Shown here piece by piece: positions 39,908 through 48,000 of a stretch of 64,000 nt of DNA; the stretch's first letter is position 1, and each line of letters begins with the position of its first letter. Both the position numbers and the translations under genes were made by a program. Under the pieces are notes generated by a model. The model had not been told where the DNA came from. It saw only the letters and a program-made list of their open reading frames with translations, and searched no databases. Origin of the DNA: Gilliamella sp. B3022. GTDB lineage: Bacteria; Pseudomonadota; Gammaproteobacteria; Enterobacterales; Orbaceae. The stretch is taken from contig NZ_CP071867.1 of NCBI RefSeq assembly GCF_028751545.1, forward strand, positions 2,515,306 to 2,579,305, read 5' to 3'.

Positions 39908-41212
39908 TTAGTGAGTTTTAGAATATGTATGATGGTTAGATTGCTTCATACTATTCTGGTTATTTTTAGAAGTTCGAGTCTTATCAACACGTCTTCTTTT
40001 TTTTGGAGCACGCTTGGCTGTCGCTTTATTTACTGGCTCCGCTTTAATTCGAGGATCGACTTCAAATCCTTGAGTAAAAATTTCTGGAATCGTTTTTTTT
40101 ATCAATTTTTCAATTGATTTTAATTGAGCAAGCTCATCAACACAAACGAATGATATCGCCTGTCCCTGATTTTGGGCTCGTCCGGTTCTACCAATACGAT
40201 GCACATAATCTTCTGCCACTTGCGGTAGTTCATAATTGACAACGTAAGGTAATAGCTCAATATCTAAACCTCTGGCCGCAATATCGGTTGCCACCAAAGC
40301 TCTAATTTGACCATTTTTAAAATCCGCTAAGGCTTTAGTTCGAGCTCCTTGGCTTTTGTTACCATGAATCGCAGCTGCTTTAATGCCATCTTTGGTTAAT
40401 TGATCGGCCAAATGATTGGCACCGTATTTGGTCCGAGTAAAAATAAGAACTTGTTGCCATTGATCTCGACCAATTATATAAGATAGCAATTCACGTTTAC
40501 GACGCTTATCAACCCGATGCACATATTGAGTAATTTGCTCTGACGCACTATTGGTTTTCGCAACAGCAACAGATTCAGGTGCATTTAAAATGGTTTGCGC
40601 TAACGCTTTTATTTCATCGGAAAAAGTCGCCGAAAACATTAAATTTTGACGTTTCTTAGGCAATTTAGCAATCACGCGGCGAATATCATGAATAAAGCCC
40701 ATGTCTAACATGCGATCCGCTTCGTCTAATACTAACATTTTAACCGATGATAGATCCACTGCGTTTTGATGAACCAAATCGAGTAAACGACCAGGAGTAG
40801 CAATTAAAATGTCCACGCCACCGCGCAATTTCATCATTTGAGGATTAATGCTTACCCCACCAAATACCACTAAAGAACGTATTGGTAAATATCGGCTATA
40901 ATCACGAATATTTTCTCCTATTTGAGCTGCTAATTCGCGGGTTGGCGCTAAGATCAATGCATATAATGGACGTTTTCCTTTTTTAGGTTCAGATCTATTG
41001 CTTGTCTTCGCTTGTTGTTCAACTAATTTCTGCAAAATTGGTAAGCCAAAGCCAGCTGTCTTACCTGTCCCTGTTTGGGCACTGGCCATTAAATCTTTGC
41101 CTGATAAAATAATTGGGATGGCTTGTTGTTGAATGGGTGTCGGTTTGGTGTAGTTTTGCTCATGAATTGCTTCTAAAATCTTGGCATCTAAACCAAGAGA
41201 GTCAAATGACAT
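39908..41212 (-). CDS. rhlE: DEAD-box RNA helicase RhlE
   Basis: A 434-residue DEAD-box helicase. Q motif '[18 protein letters not shown]', motif I '[12 protein letters not shown]', 'PTRELAAQI', motif II '[13 protein letters not shown]' (the RhlE form), motif III 'SATFS', '[11 protein letters not shown]' and motif VI 'HRIGRTGRA' are all present. The C-terminus is a lysine/arginine-rich tail ('[18 protein letters not shown]') for RNA binding. It acts in ribosome assembly and RNA turnover. ATG at 41212 ('MSFDSLGLD') has TAGGAA before it and is preferred over the in-frame ATG at 41251. Confidence 0.94.
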   Translation of the reverse strand: MSFDSLGLDAKILEAIHEQNYTKPTPIQQQAIPIILSGKDLMASAQTGTGKTAGFGLPILQKLVEQQAKTSNRSEPKKGKRPLYALILAPTRELAAQIGENIRDYSRYLPIRSLVVFGGVSINPQMMKLRGGVDILIATPGRLLDLVHQNAVDLSSVKMLVLDEADRMLDMGFIHDIRRVIAKLPKKRQNLMFSATFSDEIKALAQTILNAPESVAVAKTNSASEQITQYVHRVDKRRKRELLSYIIGRDQWQQVLIFTRTKYGANHLADQLTKDGIKAAAIHGNKSQGARTKALADFKNGQIRALVATDIAARGLDIELLPYVVNYELPQVAEDYVHRIGRTGRAQNQGQAISFVCVDELAQLKSIEKLIKKTIPEIFTQGFEVDPRIKAEPVNKATAKRAPKKRRRVDKTRTSKNNQNSMKQSNHHTYSKTH

Positions 41213-41491
41213 GTATTGATTCCTAAAATAAACAAAAGATAAAATAAACATCCCTATTATAGAGCAATTTAATAATAATTGTCTGATTATTTAATGATGA
41301 GTATAAGTTTGAAAATAATGAGATACAGTAATCCTTTTTATCTACATTGATTTACCACATTTTTTGAACGTAACCAAGTTAATTCTTTTATTTAGGACAA
41401 ATATTTGAACAAATTGATACAATACCAAATCTGAATTGCGTTAAATAGTATTTCTTAAACATCTTTTAGAATCCATCTCAGGTTTTTAATA

Positions 41492-42817
41492 ATGAAAACT
41501 CAAAACCATATAAATAAACCGTACCGTTTTAAAGACTACTTAGCTTTAGTTATACCATTTATCATTTCAACCATCACTACCCCTTTACTAGGCGTGGTTG
41601 ATACTGCGTTGGTCGGTCATCTACCCAATCCTGCTTTTATTGCAGGCATTGCCGTTGGCGCGGTGATCTTTAATACCATTTATTGGTTATTTGGTTTTTT
41701 ACGTGTGAGTACCACCGGATTTGCGGCACAAGCATTAGATGATCCCCTATTACTGCGTTCTTCGTTAATTCGCCCCCTGTTTATTGCGATTGTGTTAGGC
41801 ATTTTATTTATTGTTTTTCGGCAATTTATTTTTGGTGCTTCAATGCAAATCATCAAGCCGAATGAAGAAGTTAGGCATTATGCAGATATCTATTTTTCGA
41901 TATTAATTTGGGGCGCCCCGTTTGTACTGATTAATTATGTGCTGATTGGTTGGTTAATGGGGATGTCAAAAATAAAAGCCGTACTGTTTTTGCAAGTATT
42001 GATTAATTTACTCAATATTATTATGGCGGTAATTTTTGTTTGGGGCTTTCATTGGAATATTCAAGGCGTGGCATTTGCAACACTCAGTGCGCAAGTGATT
42101 TGTACGTTGTTAGGGAGCGGGTTTATTGGTCGCTATTTACCCCAATCACAACAAAAAACGGATTTGAAATCGATCCTTTCTTGGCAGTCAATAAAAGGGG
42201 TGATATTCGTTAATACCAATTTAATGATTCGAACCATTTGCCTGCTAGTTGTGACCAATCATTTTATTTCGATTGGTTCAAGTTTTAGTACTGAAGTATT
42301 GGCGGCTAATGCGGTACTGTTTCAAATCCATTACTTAATGGCGTATTTATTTGATGGCTTTGCTAATGCGTCAAGTGTCTTTAGTGGTAAAGCTAAAGGC
42401 ACGCAAAATAGGGCGTTATACCAACAAACCTTGCGTTGGTCACTGCAAGCGTGTGTGATTTGTCCGGTGATATTAATTGCCATCTGGTTTGCTTTTGATA
42501 CCGCGATAATCCGATTATTAACCAATCAAAATGACATCATTAATCTTTGTCTACAATACCATTATTGGTTAGTTATTTTTCCGGTTGTGGTTGCTGGTGG
42601 ATTGATCTATTACGGGGTGTTTTCAGGCATCAGTTATACATCTTCTATTCGTGATTCTATGATCCTTGCCCTTTTACTTTGGTTAATCGCTCAATCTATT
42701 TTTGTACCAATATGGGGCAATAACGGTTTGTGGTTTTCCTATATTTTATTTAGTTTAGGACGCACACTCTTTTTAGTGATTTGGATTAATCGATCGAAAC
42801 AATATCTTATGCGTTGA
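41492..42817 (+). CDS. dinF: MATE-family efflux transporter, DinF-like
   Basis: A 441-residue inner-membrane protein with twelve hydrophobic segments. 'LALVIPFIISTITTPLLGVV' and 'DTALVGHLPNPAFIAGIAVG' are the DinF-type MATE start, with the family's Asp in helix 1, and the two halves repeat. E. coli DinF has the same length and is SOS-regulated beside lexA. Here it is alone and I see no LexA box upstream, so the symbol reflects resemblance only. It probably exports organic cations or protects against oxidative or bile stress (family inference). Confidence 0.87.
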   Translation: MKTQNHINKPYRFKDYLALVIPFIISTITTPLLGVVDTALVGHLPNPAFIAGIAVGAVIFNTIYWLFGFLRVSTTGFAAQALDDPLLLRSSLIRPLFIAIVLGILFIVFRQFIFGASMQIIKPNEEVRHYADIYFSILIWGAPFVLINYVLIGWLMGMSKIKAVLFLQVLINLLNIIMAVIFVWGFHWNIQGVAFATLSAQVICTLLGSGFIGRYLPQSQQKTDLKSILSWQSIKGVIFVNTNLMIRTICLLVVTNHFISIGSSFSTEVLAANAVLFQIHYLMAYLFDGFANASSVFSGKAKGTQNRALYQQTLRWSLQACVICPVILIAIWFAFDTAIIRLLTNQNDIINLCLQYHYWLVIFPVVVAGGLIYYGVFSGISYTSSIRDSMILALLLWLIAQSIFVPIWGNNGLWFSYILFSLGRTLFLVIWINRSKQYLMR

Positions 42818-42831
42818 TTTAACTAAACCAG

Positions 42832-42864
42832 CAGTAAATGGATTTCATTCTATTTACTGTTTTT
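42832..42864 (+). terminator. Terminator of the dinF-like gene
   Basis: CAGTAAAT...ATTTACTG, extendable inward by GA/TC and a G-T pair, followed by TTTTTC. Confidence 0.75.
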
Positions 42865-42911
42865 CAATATTGATTAACACATCTTATTCAATAATTCTTT
42901 TAGATATCACA

Positions 42912-43625
42912 TTATAATTTAGGTCGTAATAAATATTCATCTCCTACAATATATCGGTCAGTAATTCGCCTGACGGATTCTGCTGCTACAAATATTGATC
43001 TCATTGCTAAATTCATTAATTCAATACAGCTCAAATCATTTGAAGAATAACGACTTTGAACATAATTTGGAAATTTTTCACAAGTTTCAATTAAGAGTTC
43101 ATCATACTTGGTAGGATTTATACTTATTAAATAATTTGCAGCATCAACTAAATTGTGACCACTATTTCTTATCTTTTTTTTAAAATCTTCTTTTTTCTGA
43201 TTAAAATAGAAAAGTGCGCCTTTAAGGCTAAGTTCTGCAGCGAGATAAGCACTTTGAATAGAAGATGTATTATTAGGATTATGAATCAAAATACGACTTG
43301 TTGCAGAAAGTTGTTCGTGAGCATTTTGAAAACATGCTTCTGCTTCTTTATTAGTTCCTATCATAAGAATTTCTTGAATACTATAAGCAAAATCCCAAAG
43401 ATCACATGCACCAAAAAATGCTTTGTTAAATTGTTTTAGATGATGATGATACACATAGTTAAGTTCTTTTTCGGATATATCGATTGATTTTAAAGGGTCA
43501 ATTGCATAGATGCCATAAACTAAGTTTATATTGACAAGATACATTCTATCTCTAACCGCAACGCCTGCTGAGATTAAAGGAGGGAATGAAAAGTTACCTG
43601 AAGGATATAACGATTTATAGATCAA
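42912..43625 (-). CDS. HEPN-like protein, unknown function (probably 3' part of a split gene)
   Basis: A 237-residue soluble, alpha-helical protein. The central part, 'SAYLAAELSLKGALFYFN' then 'KKKIRNSGHNLVDAANYLI', resembles HEPN-domain proteins: a helix-rich fold with a polar-His motif R-N-S-G-H at about residue 156, though the spacing (R-x3-H) is shorter than the R-x4-6-H of RNase-active HEPN toxins. The frame stays open upstream of this ATG for 17 codons ('KASPLDDNIITSIELI') to a pentanucleotide repeat, and a 41-codon ORF lies just beyond. The two ORFs probably once formed one gene of about 300 residues. Its family and partner are not recognised. Confidence 0.7.
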   Translation of the reverse strand: MIYKSLYPSGNFSFPPLISAGVAVRDRMYLVNINLVYGIYAIDPLKSIDISEKELNYVYHHHLKQFNKAFFGACDLWDFAYSIQEILMIGTNKEAEACFQNAHEQLSATSRILIHNPNNTSSIQSAYLAAELSLKGALFYFNQKKEDFKKKIRNSGHNLVDAANYLISINPTKYDELLIETCEKFPNYVQSRYSSNDLSCIELMNLAMRSIFVAAESVRRITDRYIVGDEYLLRPKL

Positions 43626-43664
43626 TTCAATTGAGGTAATTATATTATCATCTAAAGGGCTAGC

Positions 43665-43688
43665 TTTTATTTTATTTTATTTTATTTT
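43665..43688. repeat. Pentanucleotide microsatellite (TTTTA)4-TTTT
   Basis: On the minus strand this is AAAAT repeated four times followed by AAAA. It sits between a short ORF and the HEPN-like ORF. The unit is 5 bp, so gain or loss of units changes frame. With two units instead of four, the upstream ORF would read straight into the downstream one without a stop; with four (as here) it ends at TAA inside the tract. Confidence 0.9.
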
Positions 43689-43797
43689 CCTTCATCCATT
43701 CTACTGCTACACGCAAAATTCTTGCATGCAAAATCACACCATCGCCGATCAATTTATCATCTATTTTTCTTACAAATTCTTCATCAATCATTTTCAT
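43672..43797 (-). pseudogene. Short ORF, probable 5' part of the split HEPN-like gene
   Basis: A 41-codon frame from ATG at 43797, 'MKMIDEEFVRKIDDKLIGDG' then 'VILHARILRVAVEWMKENKI', ending in TAA inside the AAAAT tract. Its composition is protein-like. It could extend to ATG at 43833. Read through two repeat units it would fuse in frame to the HEPN-like protein; I therefore treat it as a 5' fragment rather than an independent peptide gene. Confidence 0.5.
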
Positions 43798-43953
43798 ATA
43801 GAAACACCATTTATTACTAAAACTAATTTTCATTTTAGAGCATTAAATTACCTAAAAAAAATAATAACATATTAATTTATAAACACATATGGTAACCAAT
43901 AAAAATTGATCAATATTTGAGAAAAGAAATATTCAATTTTTTATTCTCTAAAC

Positions 43954-43973
43954 ACTGCCAGTAAACTGGCAGT
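43954..43973 (-). terminator. Hairpin after the TonB receptor gene
   Basis: ACTGCCAG-TAAA-CTGGCAGT, 20 bp after the stop codon. The T-run on the minus strand is weak (GTTTAGAG), so termination efficiency is uncertain. Confidence 0.55.
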
Positions 43974-43992
43974 ATCCAAATTGAAATAAAGT

Positions 43993-46353
43993 TTAGAACC
44001 GGTATGAAACACTTGCTTTAAAATTTCGGGCGAGTCCATAGGTGTTTTCGCCTAAATAAAGTCGATAATCTTTATTAAATAGATTATCAACGGTTAACTT
44101 AATTTCGGCTTTAGGCAGAAAAGTCGGTTGCCAACTCGCAAAAAGATTGTGTATTGAATACCCCGACGATCGCCCTAATCCATAAGCGCCCAGATCATTT
44201 AATCCGTCATGATTTCTATCTTCTAATCCTGTGCGATCTTGTTTGCGTACAAATTGGGCATTCCACCCGGCTCTGACATTCCATTTTGGAATTTTAATAC
44301 CGGTTGTTAGTGTAGCGGTGCGTGGGGCAATTGTTGCCACATAAGTTTTGTTATGCATCCATGGTGCCTGTGGAGTTGAATCGCGTTCCCCTTTTTGAAT
44401 AGAGTATGTGGCACTAGCAAACCAATATTTACTATCATAAAAAGCTTCTAATTCAAAACCTTGTATCACTAATTTCCCCGGCACATTGTGATAATTGGAT
44501 TGACCAAGTGGACATAATTTATGAGGACCACAAATTGAACCATTAAAGCCACGGGTAACAAAAATTTCGTTTTTAACTTGCTGTCTAAATAAAGTATTCC
44601 TAATTTGTAGTTTATCGTTTTCTGAAAACAGACTACTGAAATCGAGTATATTACCCACTCGGATTGACAAGTTACGCTCTTTTTCTAAATTACGACTCGT
44701 TGCACTAATTTTACCCGAACCGCCATTTTTAGGTGTAAATTGTACCTCATAAGTCTCATCTATTGTCGGCGCTTGCCAAGCGTAACTCATATCACTAAAA
44801 AAACCGACATTTTGTGTTGTTTGCCAATAGGCTCCAAATCTTGGGGTCCAACCTGAATAATTTACAGGTGAATAGTCATGACCAAAACGCGGTTCTGGAT
44901 CATTGTAAGCTGAGGCATAATTTTGCTTACCGTGATTACGAACATAATCATAACGAAGCGATGGTGTGAGAACAAAAGTATCAATTGAAAGCTCATCTTG
45001 TATATAAAAACCATAGTTTTGTTGTTTACCTGATGGCATATAAGCGGGTTGAAAATATCCATAGTTATAATTTGGTTTTTTAGCATAATTTTTGTAATAC
45101 ATTAACGTATCACGATCATGTAAATGTGCTTGCAATCCAATTTTTAATGCATTATCGATAGCACCGGTATTAAATAGACTCACATTTTCAAGATCGATAG
45201 TTTTGTCGGTATAACTCACCCAACTTTCATTACCCATTGTCCCTAACGAAGCCACCGGATTATATTTTTTAGGGCGGGTATCATGTTGTTTTGTTTTTGA
45301 ATACGTGGCGTGTAACGTCAAATTGATTAGCGGATTATAAGTTGGCTGATAATTCCACTTAAATTGTGCAGATTCGTCTTGTTGATCACGTTTCACCAAC
45401 TTTCGTAACCATGCAGCTTTATAACCATATTTTTTAATTTGATCGGATGTGGGTGGCGTCATTTTTTCGACATATTTTGCAGCCCATGGTTGCCATGAAT
45501 CACGTTGAGATCGAATACCGGAAACTGTAAACGTGTGTTCTTCATTGGGTCTAAAATTTAACTTTCCCATATACGTATCCATATCGTCCTGAGAAAAAAC
45601 AAATCTGGAGCCATCAGGTCGTTTGAAATTACCGCTATTTCGATTGGTATAATAAACCAGACCATCAAACCTATCATCTTGCGTTCGCCCATAAACGGCA
45701 CTTGTCACCATATTTTGATGATTATTAGAATGAAAACTGTATTTTACCAAGGTACCTACATATTGGTCAGGATCAAGCAAATCTATTGCATCTTTAGTTT
45801 CCATTGTAACCACACCACCAAAACCGCCATTACCAAACTTTACATCATGCGGACCTTTATTCACTTCAACTTGTTTCAGCAATTCCGGCTCAACAAACAC
45901 CGAACCTTGTTGATATTTTTGAAAGCCTTTTTGGGCACCATCGACAATAATTTTGACATCTTCAACCTTGCCAAATCCCCAAATATTCAAAGTTTGTCCA
46001 CCTGGTCTTACCGAACCAGCAGAACTAACACCAGGTAATGTATTAAGTAATTCCGCTACATTATCGGCCTGTTTTTGTTCAATTAACCCTGAGGAGAGCG
46101 TAGAACGCCCAGCAATAACACTGTTCATCTTTTTCCGTTCATCTTGAGTAGTCGATCGAGCAAAAACGGTTATAACATCGTCAATATCATCATTCGAAGA
46201 GTCCGTTTTATTTAACTTAGATGAACGAGATTTATTGGTTACTTTTGATTGCTTTTCATCATTATCTGGCGTGAGATTCTCACCTATTAATGGTTCGGCG
46301 TGGAGGGAACAGCTCACAAAGAGTACGATTATACCTGCCTTTTTACATTTCAT
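43993..46353 (-). CDS. TonB-dependent outer-membrane receptor, haem/haemoglobin type
   Basis: A 786-residue precursor. Signal peptide about 1-19 ('GIIVLFVSCSLHAEP'), low-complexity linker, TonB box-like 'DDVITVFARS' near residue 57, plug domain ('VAELLNTLPGVSSAGSVRPG', 'LNIWGFGKVEDVKIIVDGAQ'), then a 22-strand barrel ending 'YGLARNFKASVSYRF' with the terminal Phe of outer-membrane barrels. The plug reads like the haem/haemoglobin receptor group (HemR/HmbR), but ligand cannot be proved from sequence. A near-perfect Fur box lies about 75 bp upstream, so iron-repressed expression is expected. There are no haem ABC genes nearby. Confidence 0.88.
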   Translation of the reverse strand: MKCKKAGIIVLFVSCSLHAEPLIGENLTPDNDEKQSKVTNKSRSSKLNKTDSSNDDIDDVITVFARSTTQDERKKMNSVIAGRSTLSSGLIEQKQADNVAELLNTLPGVSSAGSVRPGGQTLNIWGFGKVEDVKIIVDGAQKGFQKYQQGSVFVEPELLKQVEVNKGPHDVKFGNGGFGGVVTMETKDAIDLLDPDQYVGTLVKYSFHSNNHQNMVTSAVYGRTQDDRFDGLVYYTNRNSGNFKRPDGSRFVFSQDDMDTYMGKLNFRPNEEHTFTVSGIRSQRDSWQPWAAKYVEKMTPPTSDQIKKYGYKAAWLRKLVKRDQQDESAQFKWNYQPTYNPLINLTLHATYSKTKQHDTRPKKYNPVASLGTMGNESWVSYTDKTIDLENVSLFNTGAIDNALKIGLQAHLHDRDTLMYYKNYAKKPNYNYGYFQPAYMPSGKQQNYGFYIQDELSIDTFVLTPSLRYDYVRNHGKQNYASAYNDPEPRFGHDYSPVNYSGWTPRFGAYWQTTQNVGFFSDMSYAWQAPTIDETYEVQFTPKNGGSGKISATSRNLEKERNLSIRVGNILDFSSLFSENDKLQIRNTLFRQQVKNEIFVTRGFNGSICGPHKLCPLGQSNYHNVPGKLVIQGFELEAFYDSKYWFASATYSIQKGERDSTPQAPWMHNKTYVATIAPRTATLTTGIKIPKWNVRAGWNAQFVRKQDRTGLEDRNHDGLNDLGAYGLGRSSGYSIHNLFASWQPTFLPKAEIKLTVDNLFNKDYRLYLGENTYGLARNFKASVSYRF

Positions 46354-46424
46354 ATTTAATTCCTTCCATAAAATTAATCAATATTTAGATGATAAATAAT
46401 TATTAACTATTAACCACGCAATTA

Positions 46425-46445
46425 ATAATGATAATTATTATCATT
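46425..46445. promoter_or_regulatory. Fur box
   Basis: AATAATGATAATTATTATCA continuing to TT: a near-perfect palindrome (TGATAATTATTATCA core) matching the GATAATGATAATCATTATC consensus. It lies upstream of the TonB receptor on the side expected for its promoter. Confidence 0.88.
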
Positions 46446-46631
46446 CAATAAGTTGGAAAGTATATTCGGTTTAGTGACAAATGAAAAGAAAAATATCGCT
46501 GTTTGAGCTTGTTAAATAAGTTATGATGGAGTTTTTGAATCCAGCGAAAAATGAATATTTTTATATCATTTCGACATATTAAGTAGTGAAGAATTCATTT
46601 AGTGCAAAAATAGAATCTGGCAAAGAAAATG

Positions 46632-46660
46632 AATAAAAGCACTCATTAAGTGCTTTTATT
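46632..46660 (-). terminator. Terminator of the NTF2-like gene
   Basis: AATAAAAGCACT-CATTA-AGTGCTTTTATT, a perfect 12-bp stem 30 bp after the stop codon, with a T-rich arm on the minus strand. Confidence 0.85.
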
Positions 46661-46691
46661 AAATTTAAATATTGCTACCACATGGTATTAA

Positions 46692-47159
46692 TTAAAACAT
46701 GGTATTAGAATTTGCAGCAGTTGAAGGAATATTTTGAATTACATCCCAATGTTCAACAATTTTACCGTCTTTGACGCGAAATATATCAAGTTCAGCTTTG
46801 CCAGGATCTTTTTCATCTTCTTTGATATGAACATGAAGCCAAACAAGATCTCCATCAACAGCTGTACGAATAATGCGTGCACTCGATTGCGGATGTTCGT
46901 TAAAAAATGAGGAAAAGTAAGCAATAAATGGGGCTCGACCATCTGGAACATAAGGATTGTGCTGTTTATAATCTTCAGGAAGAAGATTCATCGCTCCGTT
47001 AGTTTGATGTTTATTAAAAAAATCATTATAAAAATTAATGACCAATGTTCTGTTTTTTTCTTCTTGGACAATATCACGACTTGGTTTGTCAATGGCTATT
47101 GTAGCGCTTGATATAAATAATAATGATAATGCGATAATACCGTTTTTTACTATACTCAT
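46692..47159 (-). CDS. Secreted SnoaL/NTF2-like protein
   Basis: A 155-residue precursor. Signal peptide about 1-22 ('IIALSLLFISSATIAIDKP'). The mature part is a SnoaL-type cone fold: 'LVINFYNDFFNKHQTNGAMN', 'EDYKQHNPYVPDGRAPFIAY', 'AELDIFRVKDGKIVEHWDVI'. The 'YIQHNP.v.dG' and 'D.fR..dGKi.EHWDv' motifs are those of the polyketide-cyclase-like SnoaL group, usually annotated as nuclear transport factor 2 family. The reaction is unknown; a periplasmic location is likely. It stands alone. Confidence 0.85.
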   Translation of the reverse strand: MSIVKNGIIALSLLFISSATIAIDKPSRDIVQEEKNRTLVINFYNDFFNKHQTNGAMNLLPEDYKQHNPYVPDGRAPFIAYFSSFFNEHPQSSARIIRTAVDGDLVWLHVHIKEDEKDPGKAELDIFRVKDGKIVEHWDVIQNIPSTAANSNTMF

Positions 47160-47962
47160 ATCGACTCCTAAATAATTATTTAAACCAAAGAATTCGTGTG
47201 ATTAATTGCTATTAGTCTATGATGTAGACTCATTAAATGGTAACAGTAAAATTGGACGAAAACAATAAATAACCATAGTGCAGCTATGGTCGATTTAATG
47301 TGACGCTTTAAATTATTAGGAGAAAATAGAGTTAAATAACCTAATGATTTAATCACATTCCAGTCCAATTTGATCATCCTTATCTGATTTGTAATGCGAT
47401 CCTGAGAAGGTGGACCAATCAAATTAAATAATCTAAAAAACATTTGATAACGAAACTATACGTTTTAATGTGTTACAGTGAAATTTGGTGGTATTTCTCA
47501 ACAAATCTGCTTTCCTATATAAGACCTCCGGAAAAAATGGTTAGATTGTAAAAAGAGGGATGCCAAAGTTTCATCCGGTGTTGTGTATGCTTAATCAAAT
47601 TTAGGACGATCCTGTTCAATACCAACCAATACGCTTATCCATAGAACTCATTATAAAGTTTTACCTTGTTAGAACAAAAGTAGATAAAAAGCTGTTTTTA
47701 AAAAATCATTTGGATAATCGGACAACCAAGCGGGCAAATTTTAACTTATTTACCTTACTTTCTCGCTAAAACTTTTTCCCTAATATGATAAAGCATTGTT
47801 TTCCCTCTCAGCAGGGCGTAATGAAACTATTAGAAGGGATATTTCTTTATTCTGATGTTGATAAACTACCTATTAACCATTGTTAATAATTCAACGAAGT
47901 TATATAGATTAGCGAATATTTCAAACTCGATAAATACGTGGTTTAATAGCCTAAAAAATAAC
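47160..47962. other. 800-bp spacer, no convincing gene
   Basis: An 87-codon minus-strand frame at 47180-47443 starts without a ribosome binding site and has no recognisable domain, so it is not called. A short plus-strand frame at 47821-47886 ('MKLLEGIFLYSDVDKLPINHC') may be a fragment. Otherwise nothing is seen. Confidence 0.45.
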
Positions 47963-47991
47963 ATCTTACCTTAATAAAATTAAGGTAAGAT
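47963..47991 (-). terminator. Terminator of the secreted glycosidase gene
   Basis: ATCTTACCTTAAT-AAA-ATTAAGGTAAGAT, followed on the minus strand by GTTATTTTTT. It lies 10 bp after the stop codon. Confidence 0.9.
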
Positions 47992-48000
47992 ATTTTATTC

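Larger units (their letters stand above)
46354..46691. other. Intergenic region between TonB receptor and NTF2-like gene
   Basis: It holds the Fur box near the receptor and the terminator of the NTF2-like gene at 46632-46660. Nothing else is seen. Confidence 0.5.

Noticed and set aside
47180-47443. 87-codon minus-strand frame downstream of the glycosidase region
   Set aside because: No ribosome binding site, no recognisable motif, low-information sequence. It could be a fragment but I cannot support it.
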